Source: Azolla caroliniana (taxonomy: Eukaryota > Polypodiophyta). Taken from it: a stretch of DNA of 64,000 nucleotides. Position numbers and translations under genes: made by a program. The stretch lies in NCBI GenBank assembly GCA_043228905.1, contig JBHGNT010000002.1:10974001-11038000 (forward strand), in the 5' to 3' direction. The notes under the pieces are model-generated. The model did not search any database. It saw only the letters and a program-made list of their open reading frames with translations, and was not told the origin of the DNA. Positions 10,995 to 22,278 of the stretch are shown here, in pieces (the stretch's first letter is position 1; every line of letters begins with the position of its first letter).

Positions 10995-11135
10995 GAATAT
11001 TCTATATTACTCTACATTCTAGAATGACCTAGAATATTCTAGACTGTTCTATACCACTAGAACCTTCTAGAATACTCTAGAGATCTTCTAGATTACTCTA
11101 CATTCTAGGATAACCTAGAATATTCTAGAGTGTTC
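10995..11135 (+). promoter_or_regulatory. Heat-shock-element-like cluster upstream of S3 TATA
   Basis: Alternating GAA and TTC triplets with 2-base spacing, the consensus bound by heat-shock factors. The best is GAACCTTCTAGAA (11060-11072), a three-unit match; others are GGAATATTC (10995-11003), TTCTAGAA (about 11018) and GAATATTC (about 11052 and 11119). The cluster ends about 10 bp upstream of the TATA box. Binding is inferred, not shown. Confidence 0.6.
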
Positions 11136-11254
11136 TCTATAACTTATAAATAGGGATCTGTACCACTCATCCCAAACCTAAATTGGTTTAAGCCCATTTT
11201 GTAGCCTACTCTTTGTAATCCATTTTACTCTTCAATATAATAATTCTCTTTCAA

Positions 11255-11256
<2 letters not shown>

Positions 11257-11302
<46 letters not shown>
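11257..11302 (+). repeat. (CT)n microsatellite
   Basis: About 23 CT units in the downstream part of S3, between the TATA box and the LTR end. Confidence 0.97.
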
Positions 11303-11305
<3 letters not shown>

Positions 11306-11318
11306 TCTTGACAATAAC

Positions 11319-11728
11319 TGTTGGGAGACAAGCTCAACATTCGGTGCGTAACCTAGTGCGTAAACTGGGTGCATAGAACCATGCGCACAATAGGCCATAG
11401 CGGTGTGTAAACCACGAGGCTGTTGGAAAGATATTTCTCGAAAGGAATAATTTTGGGAGTGAGTGTAGTGGCTCATTTATGAGTGTCAAGTATTGTTAGT
11501 ACTTGTGTCAGCCCAATTGTCAGGGCTTGTATATAAGGTGCTCACTGAGCACGAAGTATGTACAGAATAGAGAGTCATTATTTTGAATGTGAGTTTTTTC
11601 TATTGTCTACTCTCTCTCCATCTCCATCTCCATCTCTGCATTTTCTGTGTTTTACCGAATTGTCTTATTCCTCCAAACAGTGTACTCTATGTTTATGCAC
11701 ACGCTTCCGCACAACGTATTCTTTTACA
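11319..11728 (+). repeat. A+ 5' LTR, TATA box and PBS
   Basis: TGTTGGGAGACAAGC to TTCTTTTACA. TATA box TATATAAG at 11530-11537, then a leader with CCATCT repeats. The PBS TGGTATCAGAGC follows at 11729-11740. It differs from the 3' LTR mainly by transitions plus short indels. Confidence 0.93.
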
Positions 11729-11832
11729 TGGTATCAGAGCACGAGGGTTGAAGTCCTCTGCAGCCGACAAGAAAAGTTTGTGACAAAATAGAGTTGAAGT
11801 TATTCGCTTTCGGAGGAGAAAAAGACAGTACT

Positions 11833-13398
11833 ATGGATAGAGGAATAGGAAGCTCACTTCCCACTAAAAAGCTTGAAAGAAGCAACTACACATCTTGGTC
11901 TTACAAGATGCACCAGCACCTGCTCAGCCATGACTACTGAAGTTATGTTGAAGGAGCAAACGATGTGGCACCCAACTCGACACACATGGACTATCCAACT
12001 TGGGAACAAGTGGCAAGAAAAGTGATGTACTGCTTCGCGTCCTGTGTGAGCGATCAACTTTTAAGCTATATTCGGGATGCCAAGACGCCGAAGGACGCGT
12101 GGGCAAATCTCAAAAGGATTTTCGCCGCCAGCACAACGGCCAGAATGCTGCAACTCAGATAGGAGCTCAACAATGTACGACAAAGAGATATGTTCGTGGC
12201 TGATTACACCACCAAGATCAAAGAAATATGTGACTCTTTTGCTTCCGTCAATGTGAACGTCGAGGAAGATGAAATGGTGCAGGTTTGTCTTGGTGGCTTG
12301 GCGTCAAAGTTTGGACCTTTCCGAATGGCAGTCTACACAAGGGAGATTACACCTTCGTTTTTTGAGCTTCAGTCAATGTTGCTCGTAGAAGAAAACCACA
12401 CGAGTGCGTTGACGAGTGCGCATGCCAATGGCAAGATGCTTTACACGGAGGATGATAGGCCCCGTGGTCGTGGTGGACGAGGTGGATTAGCGTGCAATGG
12501 AGATGGCCAAAAAGAGCAGAATGTACGGCATAATCGAGATGCCGGAAGTAATTCTGAACCCTCCGCAAGCAGGGGGAGTCATGGCGGTGCCGGAAGATGG
12601 CAAGAGAAGACCATGCCGGATTGCTAGTACTGTGGCAAGAAAGGCTACAAGGAGAGCGAGTGTTGGAAAAAGCGAGCCGATTCGGACAAAGCCGGATCGA
12701 GCCGAAGAGATGCAGAGAGGCATCAGAGATCGCACTACGCAGAAGGCTCTGAACGAGCCAGAATCAAATCGAGCCCAAGCTTCGTAATGAAGAATAAGGC
12801 CAATTCTATGGCCGTGAACACCTCGACATCAATCAAGGTGTGGTATGTTGATTCTGGGGCGTCAAATCATATGACAAGTCACAAGGAATGGTTCTCGTAC
12901 TTGGAGAAACTGGAATCACAAGGAGTGGTTGAAACGGGAGACAACACTCCGCATACCATCGAACATGTCGGCGAAGTTCCTCACAACCACGTCGGGCAGA
13001 AAGGAAAACTCATGCACGTGTTGCACGTCTTGACAATAACAAAGAACCTAGTGTCGTTCAGTCAGATCGTCGACTAGGGAATGCAGGTTCGATTCACGCA
13101 TCTCGGCTGCTTCATAGAAGAGGAAGGCAAAGTAATCGCGCAAGGGCGCTGTGAAGGGAGCATGTTTATCCTCGACACTAATCAAGCCGGAACCGCGTTG
13201 TACGTGAAAGGACAAAAGGTCGAATCAGATAGTGATATGTGGCACAAGGAGTTCGGCCACGTAGATTTCCCATAGTTTCGTGAAAAGCAAACGAAGACCA
13301 TTGTTTTCGGGGTGCCGAAGTTTCGTGGCCAGAATGGCCAAGTCTGTGAAGCCTGTCAAATGGGAAAACAACACCGACTTCCATTCCCCAATGAGCGT
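11833..13398 (+). pseudogene. A+ gag, protease and integrase start
   Basis: One reading frame from ATG 11833 (MDRGIGSSLPTKKLE) through gag (DYTTKIKEICDS, VCLGGLASKF), a zinc knuckle with its Trp codon changed to TAG (12625-12627), and protease VWYVDSGASNHMTSHKEWF, to the integrase finger (CEACQMGKQHRLPFPNER). No frameshift separates gag from pol, as is usual for plant copia. In-frame stops: TGA 11938-11940, TAG 12160-12162, TAG 12625-12627, TAG near 13076 and TAG near 13273. It is cut at 13398 by S1. Confidence 0.9.
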
Positions 13399-14184
13399 TG
13401 TCGTGCCTTTCGGCTCCGGATCGTTGCGTGAGTCGGGTGGGAAACACTGAGGTTTTGGACTAGGAGAAAGAAGAATATGAGATGAGGCTAGTAATGAATA
13501 GATTATTAGAAAGAGAGATAGAAATTTCGTGAATCCCACGAGTGTATTGTATTCGATTAATCAATATTTAGATAAGAATATGTATTTAGATTGAAAGAAA
13601 GATATAAGAAACTTGTGAATCCCACAAGTATAGATTATATTATTTTCGTGAATCCCACGATTATATTAATCGGTTGGTGTTTTCGGAAATATATCCAATT
13701 TCCAAATATTTCACACACCTATTACATTGTGCTCCCCATCCTTATATAGTGATGGGAGAGACTAAGCATAGTTACATGCTTTTTCTAATATGTTCATGCA
13801 CACTAAATGTGCATGTGATGCTTTTCTAATCCTTACTTTTATTTGCTAAATATAGTGCTCATGCACGCTAGATGTGCATGAGTCACTTTTTAGTTGCTTG
13901 CGTTTTTCTATAAAATATTCACGCACTCTAAAAATGCATGATTTACCTTTTAATAAAGGTAGGCGCAAATAAAGCACTTATAGTTATTAAATCTATTTGT
14001 AGAACACTAAAGATAAGGTAGCATAATGGTAAAGTTGAGGTTTATCTACGTGGAGGTGTAGGGTTCGAATCTTGCCCTATGCACGTGATAAATATTTTGA
14101 TATTCTTATTTTATTTATTTATACGTAATTAAATCGGTTATATTATTTTTACTTTTTCACGTAGTGTACGAAATACACTACGAT
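13399..14184 (+). mobile_element. Solo LTR S1 with tRNA-like module
   Basis: A 786-bp block in the A+ integrase with perfect TSD AGCGT (13394-13398, 14185-14189); removing it restores the codon order of the A family. It starts TGTCGTGCC and ends CTACGAT, like S4 (TGTCGTG to CACGAC), so a related LTR type. Internal features: GTGAATCCCAC repeated at about 13532, 13615 and 13648, TATATAG near 13744, repeated CATGCAC-type words, and a tRNA-like stretch near the end. Confidence 0.82.
14010..14085 (+). other. tRNA-like module in S1
   Basis: A-box match TAGCATAATGG (14019-14029) and B-box match GGTTCGAATCT (14062-14072), with GGG/CCC able to pair around the T loop. No convincing anticodon stem or acceptor stem, so it is called tRNA-derived rather than a tRNA gene. 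Confidence 0.55.
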
Positions 14185-14189
14185 AGCGT

Positions 14190-15841
14190 AACCGTAGTCG
14201 AAGTCCGCTGGATTTGATCCATTCGGTTGTGTGGGGTCCGGCACAGAACATCAGTCTCGGTGGAAGCCGTTACTTTGTAACCTTCATCGATGACTTCACT
14301 CGGCACATGTGGGCATGCATGATTGAGAAGAAGAGCGAAGTCTTCGCATGTTTCCTGAAGGTTGAGAGCCTTGCGGAAAGGGAAATGGGGCATAAGATCA
14401 AATGCCTATGGTCCGATGGCGGGAAGGAGTACTTCTCCGACCACTTCACAAGTTATCTACAAAAGGAGGGAATTCGACGCAAATTCTTGTGTAGATATAC
14501 GCCAAAGCAGAACGGTGTAGCCGAGCGGAAGAATCAGATGATTATTGAAGCGGCCAGGACAATGCTTGAAGAGAAGCATATGCCGAAATTCTATTGGGCT
14601 GAAGCCGTGAAGAAGGTTGTCTACCTGCAAAATCAAACTTCTGCTAATGGAGGAGTATCGCCACATGAGTTGTATTTCGGGAAGAAGTCGAACTTGGCAC
14701 ACTTGAGGATCATCGGCAGCATCGTGTATGTGCACGTGCCGAAGGAGAAAAGGAGGAAACTGGATGCTAAAGCTGAGAAATGTATCTTGGTCGGCTGTTC
14801 AGATGAGCAGAAAGGGCATAAATGTTAAAACCCTCGAACAAAGGAGGTACGTGTAAGCCGCAACGTTTTGTTCGACGAGTCTGCTTCGTGGTACCTGCCT
14901 TCTCCTCCAGATCCTCATGACTCCATTCCGATTTTGGAAGCAGAAATCAGGGAAGCTGAAATGCCTCCGCATGATGAGGACGTCGGAGCTCTGAGAGATA
15001 GTCCGATCTCATTTCGGCTAAGCTGGTCGAATGAGGGGTTGGGCCGAGATGGCCAACCAGATGATGAGACGGCGAGTTGTGGAGACTCGGTCGTGCATTC
15101 CCCGCGCAAGAAGCCGAGGAGACGGCTTACGCGCAAGGAAAAAGGAAAGAAGAAAATGCCGGAATATGGCTTCGGCAACGCCGAGTCAGATCAGAGTGAG
15201 TTAGACTACAGGCAAATTGAAAAGGAACCTCCACGAAAGAGGTCAACGGTAGCTGAAAAGGTCGTGAAATTGGGTAATCACGAATTACGCCGATCTACCC
15301 GCCTCAAGAACCCCGTAGAGAGATTCGGGTATAATGAGTACATGGCACACCATTACGCGTACATGACACGAGTGCGGGAAGTGCGTGAGCTGGAGAGCTA
15401 TGCAGAAGCGGCGAAGGACGCAAATTGGCATGCCGCAATGGAGGAAGAGATGCGTGCCTTAACGCAGAATGAGACATGGGACCTGGTTGACGCACCAAAG
15501 GGTATGAAGCCAATCGGCTGTCGGTGGGTGTATAAAGTGAAACACAACGCGAACGGCTCCATTAACTGCTACAAGGCCCGTTAGTAGCCAAAGGCTACAC
15601 GCAGAAGCACGACGTGGACTATGACGAGACCTTTGCGCCTGTCGCGAAGATGACGACCATCCGTGTTTTGCTCGTGGTAGCAACGGCAAAGGGGTGGCAC
15701 TTACATAAGATGGATGTAAAGAACGCGTTCCTACAAGGTGATCTTGAGGAACAGGTGTACATGGTACAACCCCCCGGATTTCTATCCGAACAAAACACCT
15801 CGGTAGTCTACCGATTGAAGAAATCCTTGTATGGACTAAAG
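14190..15841 (+). pseudogene. A+ integrase core to RT first half
   Basis: Integrase D,D,E region: IHSVVWGPA (first Asp changed to Val), CLWSDGGKEYFSD and NGVAERKNQ. Then KCILVGCSDEQKG, a charged linker ([13 protein letters not shown]) and the RT start ([55 protein letters not shown]). TAA near 14826 and a one-base deletion near 15582 break the frame. The reading stops at 15841 where B2 begins and resumes at about 41481. Confidence 0.88.
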
Positions 15842-16249
15842 TGTTGAGCGGCAAGGTCAACCGGATCCGGATCGGCATCCGGAAGGATGAAGCCGGATCA
15901 GTGAGACGGATCGGCGAGCCGATGAGCAATGGAGTCGGTGAGCTGGGGAGCCGGTTAGTTGGATCAAACAGTAACCGGAAGCCTAGTAGTAGCCTAGACT
16001 ACTAGGTAGTTAATGTCTCATAGTTAGTGTCAGACGCTTGTATGAGCATTGAAGTACACCGTACTTATGTCAGTCTGTATGGACTTGTATAAAAGTGTTC
16101 ACTGGACACATACGATGTACAGATCGAGTATTATTTGTGAATAGAGTTTCTATGTGCTCTCTCGCTCACTCTCTGTCTCTCCCGCGTATTGTGTATATCC
16201 TAAGCTCTCCATTAAACCTGCGTTTCTCCATTAAACGTATTCTTTTACA
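15842..16249 (+). repeat. B2 5' LTR and degraded PBS
   Basis: TGTTGAGCGGCAAGG to TTCTTTTACA; TATA box TATAAAAG at 16088-16095. The PBS at 16250-16261 reads TCGTATTAGAGC, two changes from TGGTATCAGAGC. Confidence 0.9.
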
Positions 16250-16317
16250 TCGTATTAGAGCGCGAGGGTTGGGAACCTCTGCAGCCGACATAGTTTGAAA
16301 AGAATAGGAAAAACAAA

Positions 16318-17509
16318 ATGGATAGAAGCATGGCTAGCTCACTTCCTACCGAGAAGCTCGACAGAAACAACTACGCATCTTGGTCCTACAAGATGCCCCA
16401 GTACCTGCTCGGGCACGGTTACTGGAGCTATGTCGACGGAGCAAATGACACAGCACCTGAATCGACACACAGAGATTTCCCGGTGTGGGAACAATCGGCG
16501 AGCAGAGTACTGTACTGCTTCGCGTCTTATGTGGGCGAATAGCTTCTAAGCTATATTCGGGATGCGAGAACGCCAAAGGATTGGGGAAATCTGAAGAAGA
16601 TTTTCACCGCAAGCACCACAGCCAGGAAGCTTCAACTCCGACAGGAGCTGAGCAACTTACGACAACGCGACTTGTCGGTGGCTCATTATACCTCGAAGAT
16701 CAAAGAGATATGCGACTCCTTACCCTCTATCGATGTGAATGTCGAGGAAGGCGAGATGGTGCAGATCTGTCTCAGGGGACTGGCATCAAAGTTCAGAGCG
16801 TTCTGAACTACTGTGTGTACACGGGAGAATACGTGGTCATTTTTTGACTTACAGTCGATGCTCCTTGTGGAGGAGAACCACGCGGATGTGTCAACAAGTG
16901 CACCCACCGACAGTCGGATGTTGTACACGGAGGTGGATCGGCCCCATGGGTGTGGTGGACAAGGCGGGTCGGTTCGCAATCATAGCGGCAGGCAAGAGCA
17001 AGACCGAAGGCATAGAGAACGTGCCAACATCAGTTTTGGACCCTCTACAAGCAGGGGGAGTCAAGGCGCCGATGGAGGCTGGCAAGCAAAGTCCAACACG
17101 GAATGCTGGTAATGTGGTAAATAGGGCCACAGAGAAAGTGAGTGTTGGAAAAAGTGCGCCGATGCGGACAGATCCGGATCTGCCAAGGCCGACAGAGAGA
17201 ACCGACAATACTTGCACTACGCAGAAGGATCGGGAGGATCCAAAACCGGAAAAGCCGGTAAAGGGCCAGCGTTGGTGGTGAAACACGAGGCTAACTCGAT
17301 GAAGAAGACCACTTCCAAATCAGAGGAAGAGTGGTACGTTGATTCCGATGCGTCAAATCACATGACGAGCCACAAAGAGTAGTTCTCCTTCTTGGAGAAA
17401 CCAAAACAACCGGGGGTCGTTGAAACCGGAGACGAGACTCCTCACCCAATCGTGCATGTCGGAGAAGTCCCTTTGAGCCATGTCCGGACAGAGGGGGAAG
17501 TTGATGAAC
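16318..17509 (+). pseudogene. B2 gag and protease start
   Basis: ATG 16318 (MDRSMASSLPTEKLDRNN). gag core SRVLYCFASYVGE then TAG 16540-16542 (Gln in sister copies), TTARKLQLRQELSNL, the zinc knuckle with its TGT codons partly lost, and protease WYVDSDASNHM, where the active-site D-S-G has become D-S-D. A frameshift lies near 16590 and stops near 16804, 17110 and 17380. A- was inserted after GEVDEL-type sequence at 17509. Confidence 0.88.
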
Positions 17510-17935
17510 TGTAAAAGAATACGTTGTGCGGAAGCGTATGCGAAACACAAAGTACACAGTTCGAAGGAACAAGACAGTTTGGTAAAACACAGAAGACACA
17601 GAGATGGAGATGGAGAGGGAGAGACAGAGATAGAGAGAATACACAGTAACACAATTCAAAAATAATACTCAATCTGTACATACACCGTGCTTAGTGAGCA
17701 CCTTTTATACAAGCCCTGACAATAGGGCTGACACAAGTACTGACAGTACTTGACTGCTCATAAATGAGCATACTACACAAACTCCTAACATTATTCCCTT
17801 ACGAGGAATATCTTTCTAACGGCCTCGCGGTTTACGCACTGCTACGGCCTGTTGTGCGCACGGTTTTACGCACCCAGTTTACGCATTGGGTTACACACCC
17901 AATTACACACCAAATGTTGAGCTTGTCTCTCAATA
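17510..17935 (-). repeat. A- 3' LTR
   Basis: On the minus strand TATTGAGAGACAAGC (first G changed to A) to TTCTTTTACA. It matches the A+ LTRs and 39224-39628. The PPT on the plus strand is CTCCCCCTCAAGC at 17936-17948. Confidence 0.92.
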
Positions 17936-18540
17936 CTCCCCCTCAAGCTCAACTTGAGGTTCCGTCCATTCTTCCGGATCTACGCTCCAGCTCCTTCTGG
18001 CTTCACACCTCGATCGTGCTCCTCGACCCGTTTGATTCCGTGCGCTTCGACCCTTCCGGTCGGCTTGTTTGTTTACACAGCCCTTCTCAGCTCCCTTGCT
18101 GTCGCCGTGTCGACGCGTCCTTCGCTGTCCTTTTTTCCGCATGGCCTTCAGTGGATTTGGCGTATCCGAATCAAAGTTCCCGATTGAATCGAATGCTTCT
18201 GATTCAATTTCGCTCTCATCCGAATTGGCTGTCTCCAATTCGTCTCCTATCATTAGGCCTTTGACTACATCAGACTACGTCTTCTTCTTGGCCTTTACGC
18301 CCTTCTTGGCTGTATCTCCCCCTGATTTGGCTGTCCTCGGCTCTTCCCTACGATTGCAGCCCTTGCTTTCTTCTTTGGCTCCTCAAGCCTGTCCGGAATA
18401 GAATTCTTCATCCGATTCCTCATCACGGTCATTTCCGCCATGATGAACACCTCCGCTCTTTCCACTCCTTTCACGCTCTTGTTCCTGTTCATCTTCCTTT
18501 CTCCCCCTCATGTTCGGCGTGTCGAGGTGACGCAACCCTA
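17936..18540 (-). pseudogene. A- C-terminal extension after RNase H
   Basis: Minus reading from HLDTPNMRGRKEDEQ (18530) through a Lys/Arg/Glu-rich stretch, a TTSD-region (MIGDELETANSDESE at 18253) and a basic part, to QVELEGEY, with the TGA stop inside the LTR. It parallels the A+ and H extensions. A stop and frame change lie between 18295 and 18253. Confidence 0.7.
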
Positions 18541-19319
18541 GCTCACCCGAGAAATATCGTAACTTGTCGAGACCAAGAGGTTTTGTGAAGATGTCGACAA
18601 TCTGTTGATCAGTCGAAACATGCACCAATTTGACTTCTCTTGAAAGGACCCACTCGAGGACAAAATGGTAATGCACCTCAATGTGCTTGGTCGGGGCGTG
18701 GAAAATGGGGTTCTTCTCAATGTGGATATTGCTGAGGTTGTCACAAAAGATCGTTGTCGGATCAGATGCCTCTACCTGCAGATCCTGCAATAGCCATTTC
18801 AGCCAATGACTTCGCACATAGTGACAGTCGCCCCTCGATATTCGGCCTCCGTCCTCGATAATGCTAATGTCAGCTGCTTTTTGCTGCTCTATGCAATTGC
18901 CGCACTTCCTAACGAGAGGGCGTATCCGGATGTGGATCTACGATCACTGGCGTTTCCGGCCCAATCGGCATCCGTGTAGCCGATTAACTGTTTGACTACG
19001 CCTGCGCCATAAAACAACGCCATGTCTTTCATGTCGCTGACATAATGCAATATCCGTTGCGCGCACTGAAAGTGTTCGGCCGTAGGCTGCAACATGAATT
19101 GACTAATTAGGCCGATTGGATAACTAAGATCCGAACGAGTAATTGTCAGATAGATATAGCTTCCAACAATTTGTCGAAACCGTGTCGGGTCGCATGCATT
19201 TCCCGAATCTCAGTGAAGCTTTGCGTTTCTATCCAGAGGGGTCAAGCTGGACTTACAGTTTGCCATCCCAAACTTGAAGAGCATATATCAATGCGTAATG
19301 GTGCTAGCTGATCAATATG
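18541..19319 (-). pseudogene. A- RT end and RNase H
   Basis: Reads ALIYALQVWDGKL-type RT end, AEHFQCAQRILHYVSDM, GYTDADWAGNASDRRSTSG, CDNLSNIHIEKNPIFHA and IVDIFTKPLGLDKL. Several stops occur. RT upstream is separated by solo LTR S2. Confidence 0.85.
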
Positions 19320-20011
19320 TGTTGGGAGACAGGTCCCTCCGGATGGGAAGAGAAAAGAATAGTGCTGATGAACAAACTCGTATGAGGAGTACCCGGCTAC
19401 GGAGAGTCAGATGATGCAGACCCGGTGAAGACCGGATGAGGAGTACCCGGCTATGGAGAGCCGGATGATGCAAACCCGGTGAAGACCGGATGAGGAGTAC
19501 CCGGCTACGGAGAGCCGGATGGCGCAGACCCGGTGAGGAATGCTCTCCGGATGAAGAGACATATTCGTAAATATGTTTTCTGAAGAGCCCACCGTGGCTA
19601 TATTTGTAAATAGCCGAAAAGTCATATTAGTATAAATATGACTTAGGGCAAACTTTTAGCCCAAAAAGTTGTCATTTTGTTGGTGCAAGAAGAAGAGAGA
19701 GAGCACGTAACAGTGTACAGAGAGAGAGAGAGAGAGAAAGAGGTCGCTGCCTCTGTTGTAACCGCCGCCTGTGGCGAAGATCGTGAGCACGAGGTCGTTG
19801 CCTCCATGATCTCACTGTTTGTACATTCCAACGTAGTGATAGTTTGCAGCCTATGGGCTGCTGTGGTTTTTCCCTTAGTTTGGGTTTTCCACATAAACAT
19901 CCTGTGCACTCGTTTCTTCTTCGTGTCGTGCTTTATTTCCTGTTTTCTTTGTATGATTCTAAGCTCAGTTGTGGCCGAGCGTTGAGCATAAGGAGCGTTG
20001 AGTTCCCGTCA
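19320..20011 (+). mobile_element. Solo LTR S2
   Basis: TGTTGGGAGACAGGTC to TTCCCGTCA, 692 bp, perfect TSD ATATG (19315-19319, 20012-20016) in the A- RT. It holds three tandem copies of a roughly 57-bp unit (GAGGAGTACCCGGCTA, GAGAGCCGGATG, CAGACCCGGTGAAG) at about 19385-19535, a TATA box TATAAATA (19631-19638) and a GA run near 19720. No coding content. Confidence 0.85.
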
Positions 20012-20882
20012 ATATGCCTTCGGGCGTACAGATCACTTCGATCCGCAGGAAGTAATGAAGGTCTCCGAGATCCTTCATTTCAAACGATGCCGCAAGTTGA
20101 GACTTCACGCGACGGATTTCGTCCAAGTCAGCACTGGCGATGACTAAATCATCAACATACAATAGGAGACTAATTGGTCCGTGTTGACCTTGCCGAACAA
20201 ATAGAGAAGAGTCTGATTTCGACGGCACAAACCCCATCCTATGCAATTGTTGCGTAATCTTTGCGTTCCAAGCACGTGGGGCTTGCTTTAGTCCGTAAAG
20301 GGACTTCTTCAATCGGCACACCGCCGAGGTGTTCGTTCCGGAGTAAAATCCAGGGGGTTGTACCATGTAGACCTATTCCACAAGCTCACCTCGCAGGAAC
20401 GCATTCTTTACATCCATCTGATGTAAGTGCCACCCCTTTGCCGCAGCTACCCCGAGCAAAACATGGACTGTCGTCATCTTCGCGACCGGCGTGAACGTCT
20501 CATCGTAGTCAATGCCGTGTTTCTGCGCGTAACCTTTCGCTACTAACCGGGCCTTGTATCGGTTGACCGAGCCGTCAGTGTTGGACTTGAAATTGTACAC
20601 CCACCTACATCCGATCGGCTTCACACCTTTCGGTGTGTCAACCAGGTCCTAGGTTTCATTCTCTGCCAATGCGCGCATCTCTTCCTCCATTGCTACGCAC
20701 CAATTTGCGTCCTTCGCCGCTTCTGCGTAGCTCTCTGGCTCACGCACTTCCGCTACACGGGTCATGTACGCATAGTGATGTACCATGTACTCATTGTATC
20801 CGAACCACACAATAGGGTTCTTCTGGCGGGTAGATCGGCTTAATTTGTGATTACCCGATTTCACGACCTTTTCGGCTACCGT
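20012..20882 (-). pseudogene. A- reverse transcriptase
   Basis: Minus reading: [38 protein letters not shown] for Trp, [50 protein letters not shown] and the catalytic LLLYVDDLVIA (about 20150). It continues at 22280 upstream across S4 and at 19319 downstream across S2. Confidence 0.88.
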
Positions 20883-22278
20883 TGTCGTGTGAATCTTCTC
20901 ACACTATGTAAAAAAATAATGAAATAATTATTATAGATTAGATTAGTAGCTTACTATAGAAAGATGGATATACTCAAGAGCTTCAAAATATATTTTACTA
21001 TATACAAAATGGAGAAATACATATCAAGTTATGTGAAAATAAAGTGATAGGGAAATTAGAACTATCTCACATAGATAGGAAACTTAAGGCCTTGGCTATA
21101 TAAGCACCTTGAGCTCCCTCATTTTTCATTTGTGCTAAGAACACTTTGACCACTTTGTCTTGATGGATGATGGTGGCCTAATTCCCTAAAACTGGAAACC
21201 GGTCGGTAAGCAAATCCGGAAACCGGTCCGGTAAGCAAATCCGGAAACCGGCCAGTATGCAAACCGGAAACAGGCCGGTAAGCAAAACCGGAATCGGAAC
21301 CGGCAAGCAAATCGGAACCGAAAACTGGCTGGTATGCAAACCGGAAACCGGCTGGTAAGCAAAACCGAAACCGGAACCGGCCGGCAAGCAAAACCGGAAC
21401 CGGAACTGGCCGGCAAGCAAAATTGAAAACCGGCCGGTAAGCAAAACCACAACCGCAACCGGCAAGCAAAATGGAACCGGCCGGCGAGGGATTTGGCGAT
21501 CGGGCGGAACCGGCTACCAGACGAGGTTGGACGCAGACGGACGGAAGATTGGATCATTCAACAAACTAAAGTAAAGTGAAGAGAACTAAAGTAAAGGCCA
21601 TGTGGACACAAGCAACTAAAGTTGGAGTGCATGCAAAAAGTAAAGGTCATGTGGACGGTCACATGCAACTAAACGAAAAAGCCATGCAACTAAAAATAGA
21701 TGCAACTAAAAGAAAAAGCTAAGCAACTAAAAGTAGAGACCATGCAACAAAAAGTGGAAAGGCTATGATCAAGGGAGAACTCCATATATATTCCATTTTG
21801 TTTCCTACACTCGGACTCTCTCCATATTATCTTAATTTTCTTTTCCTTCTCAACTCCCTTATCTTAGGGAAGCCAGATCTCTCATAAACCCTAATCTTCC
21901 CTACAGAAGCCATAACACTCAAAAACGTTAATGTTCCCTACGGAAGCCATAACACTCAAAAACGCTAATCTTCCCTACGGAAGCCATAATACTCATATAA
22001 GCATAATCTCTTATGAAAGCCAAGAACCCTAAATCTCTCTGGAATCCATATCTTAGTTTCTTCTAATCTATTATTCTAGTAATCTCCTTAAGATAAAACT
22101 TTTGTAATCTCAATCTTGAGATTGATTGTAATCTTTCTTTCCCTTTATTAATGAAATTTGTGAATCTTTATGATTTTGTATTAATTGTTTAATATAATCA
22201 TACGAATCTAATATCTTCCGGTCGGAGGCCCCGGGGTCCTGCCTCAAAGTTCACGTATCCTCATCGTATTTTCACGAC
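20883..22278 (+). mobile_element. Solo LTR S4
   Basis: TGTCGTGTGAATC to TTTCACGAC, about 1.4 kb, with perfect TSD ACCGT (20878-20882, 22279-22283); the A- reading (RSTV|AEKVVK) is restored without it. TATATAAG lies at about 21096. It contains a CCGG-rich tandem array (21185-21485), CAACTAAA repeats (21570-21740) and three copies of CCATAACACTCA-type words (21905-21995). The end words match S1. Confidence 0.82.
21185..21485. repeat. CCGG-rich tandem repeat inside S4
   Basis: Degenerate units of about 20-30 bp combining CCGGAAACCGG, CCGGTAAGCAAAACCGG and GGCAAGCAAA. Long open readings on the minus strand (rich in Phe, Arg, Leu, Pro) are products of the repeat, not genes. Confidence 0.88.

Larger units (their letters stand above)
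10831..11313 (+). mobile_element. Solo LTR S3, with heat-shock-like elements
   Basis: TGTCATGATAAC to GTCTTGACA, flanked by ATAAC on both sides (10826-10830, 11314-11318), with no internal domain: a solo LTR, 483 bp. It has repeated GAA/TTC triplets (10995-11135), a TATA box TATAAATAG at 11145-11153, and a CT run in the leader. An antisense TTTGAACCC word near 10889 resembles a tRNA B-box, but no good A-box pairs with it. No other copy is in this window, so the parent family is unknown. Confidence 0.8.

Noticed and set aside
21119-21557. Three overlapping open readings rich in Phe, Arg, Leu and Pro
   Set aside because: They come from the CCGG-rich tandem repeat in solo LTR S4 and are open in several frames at once.
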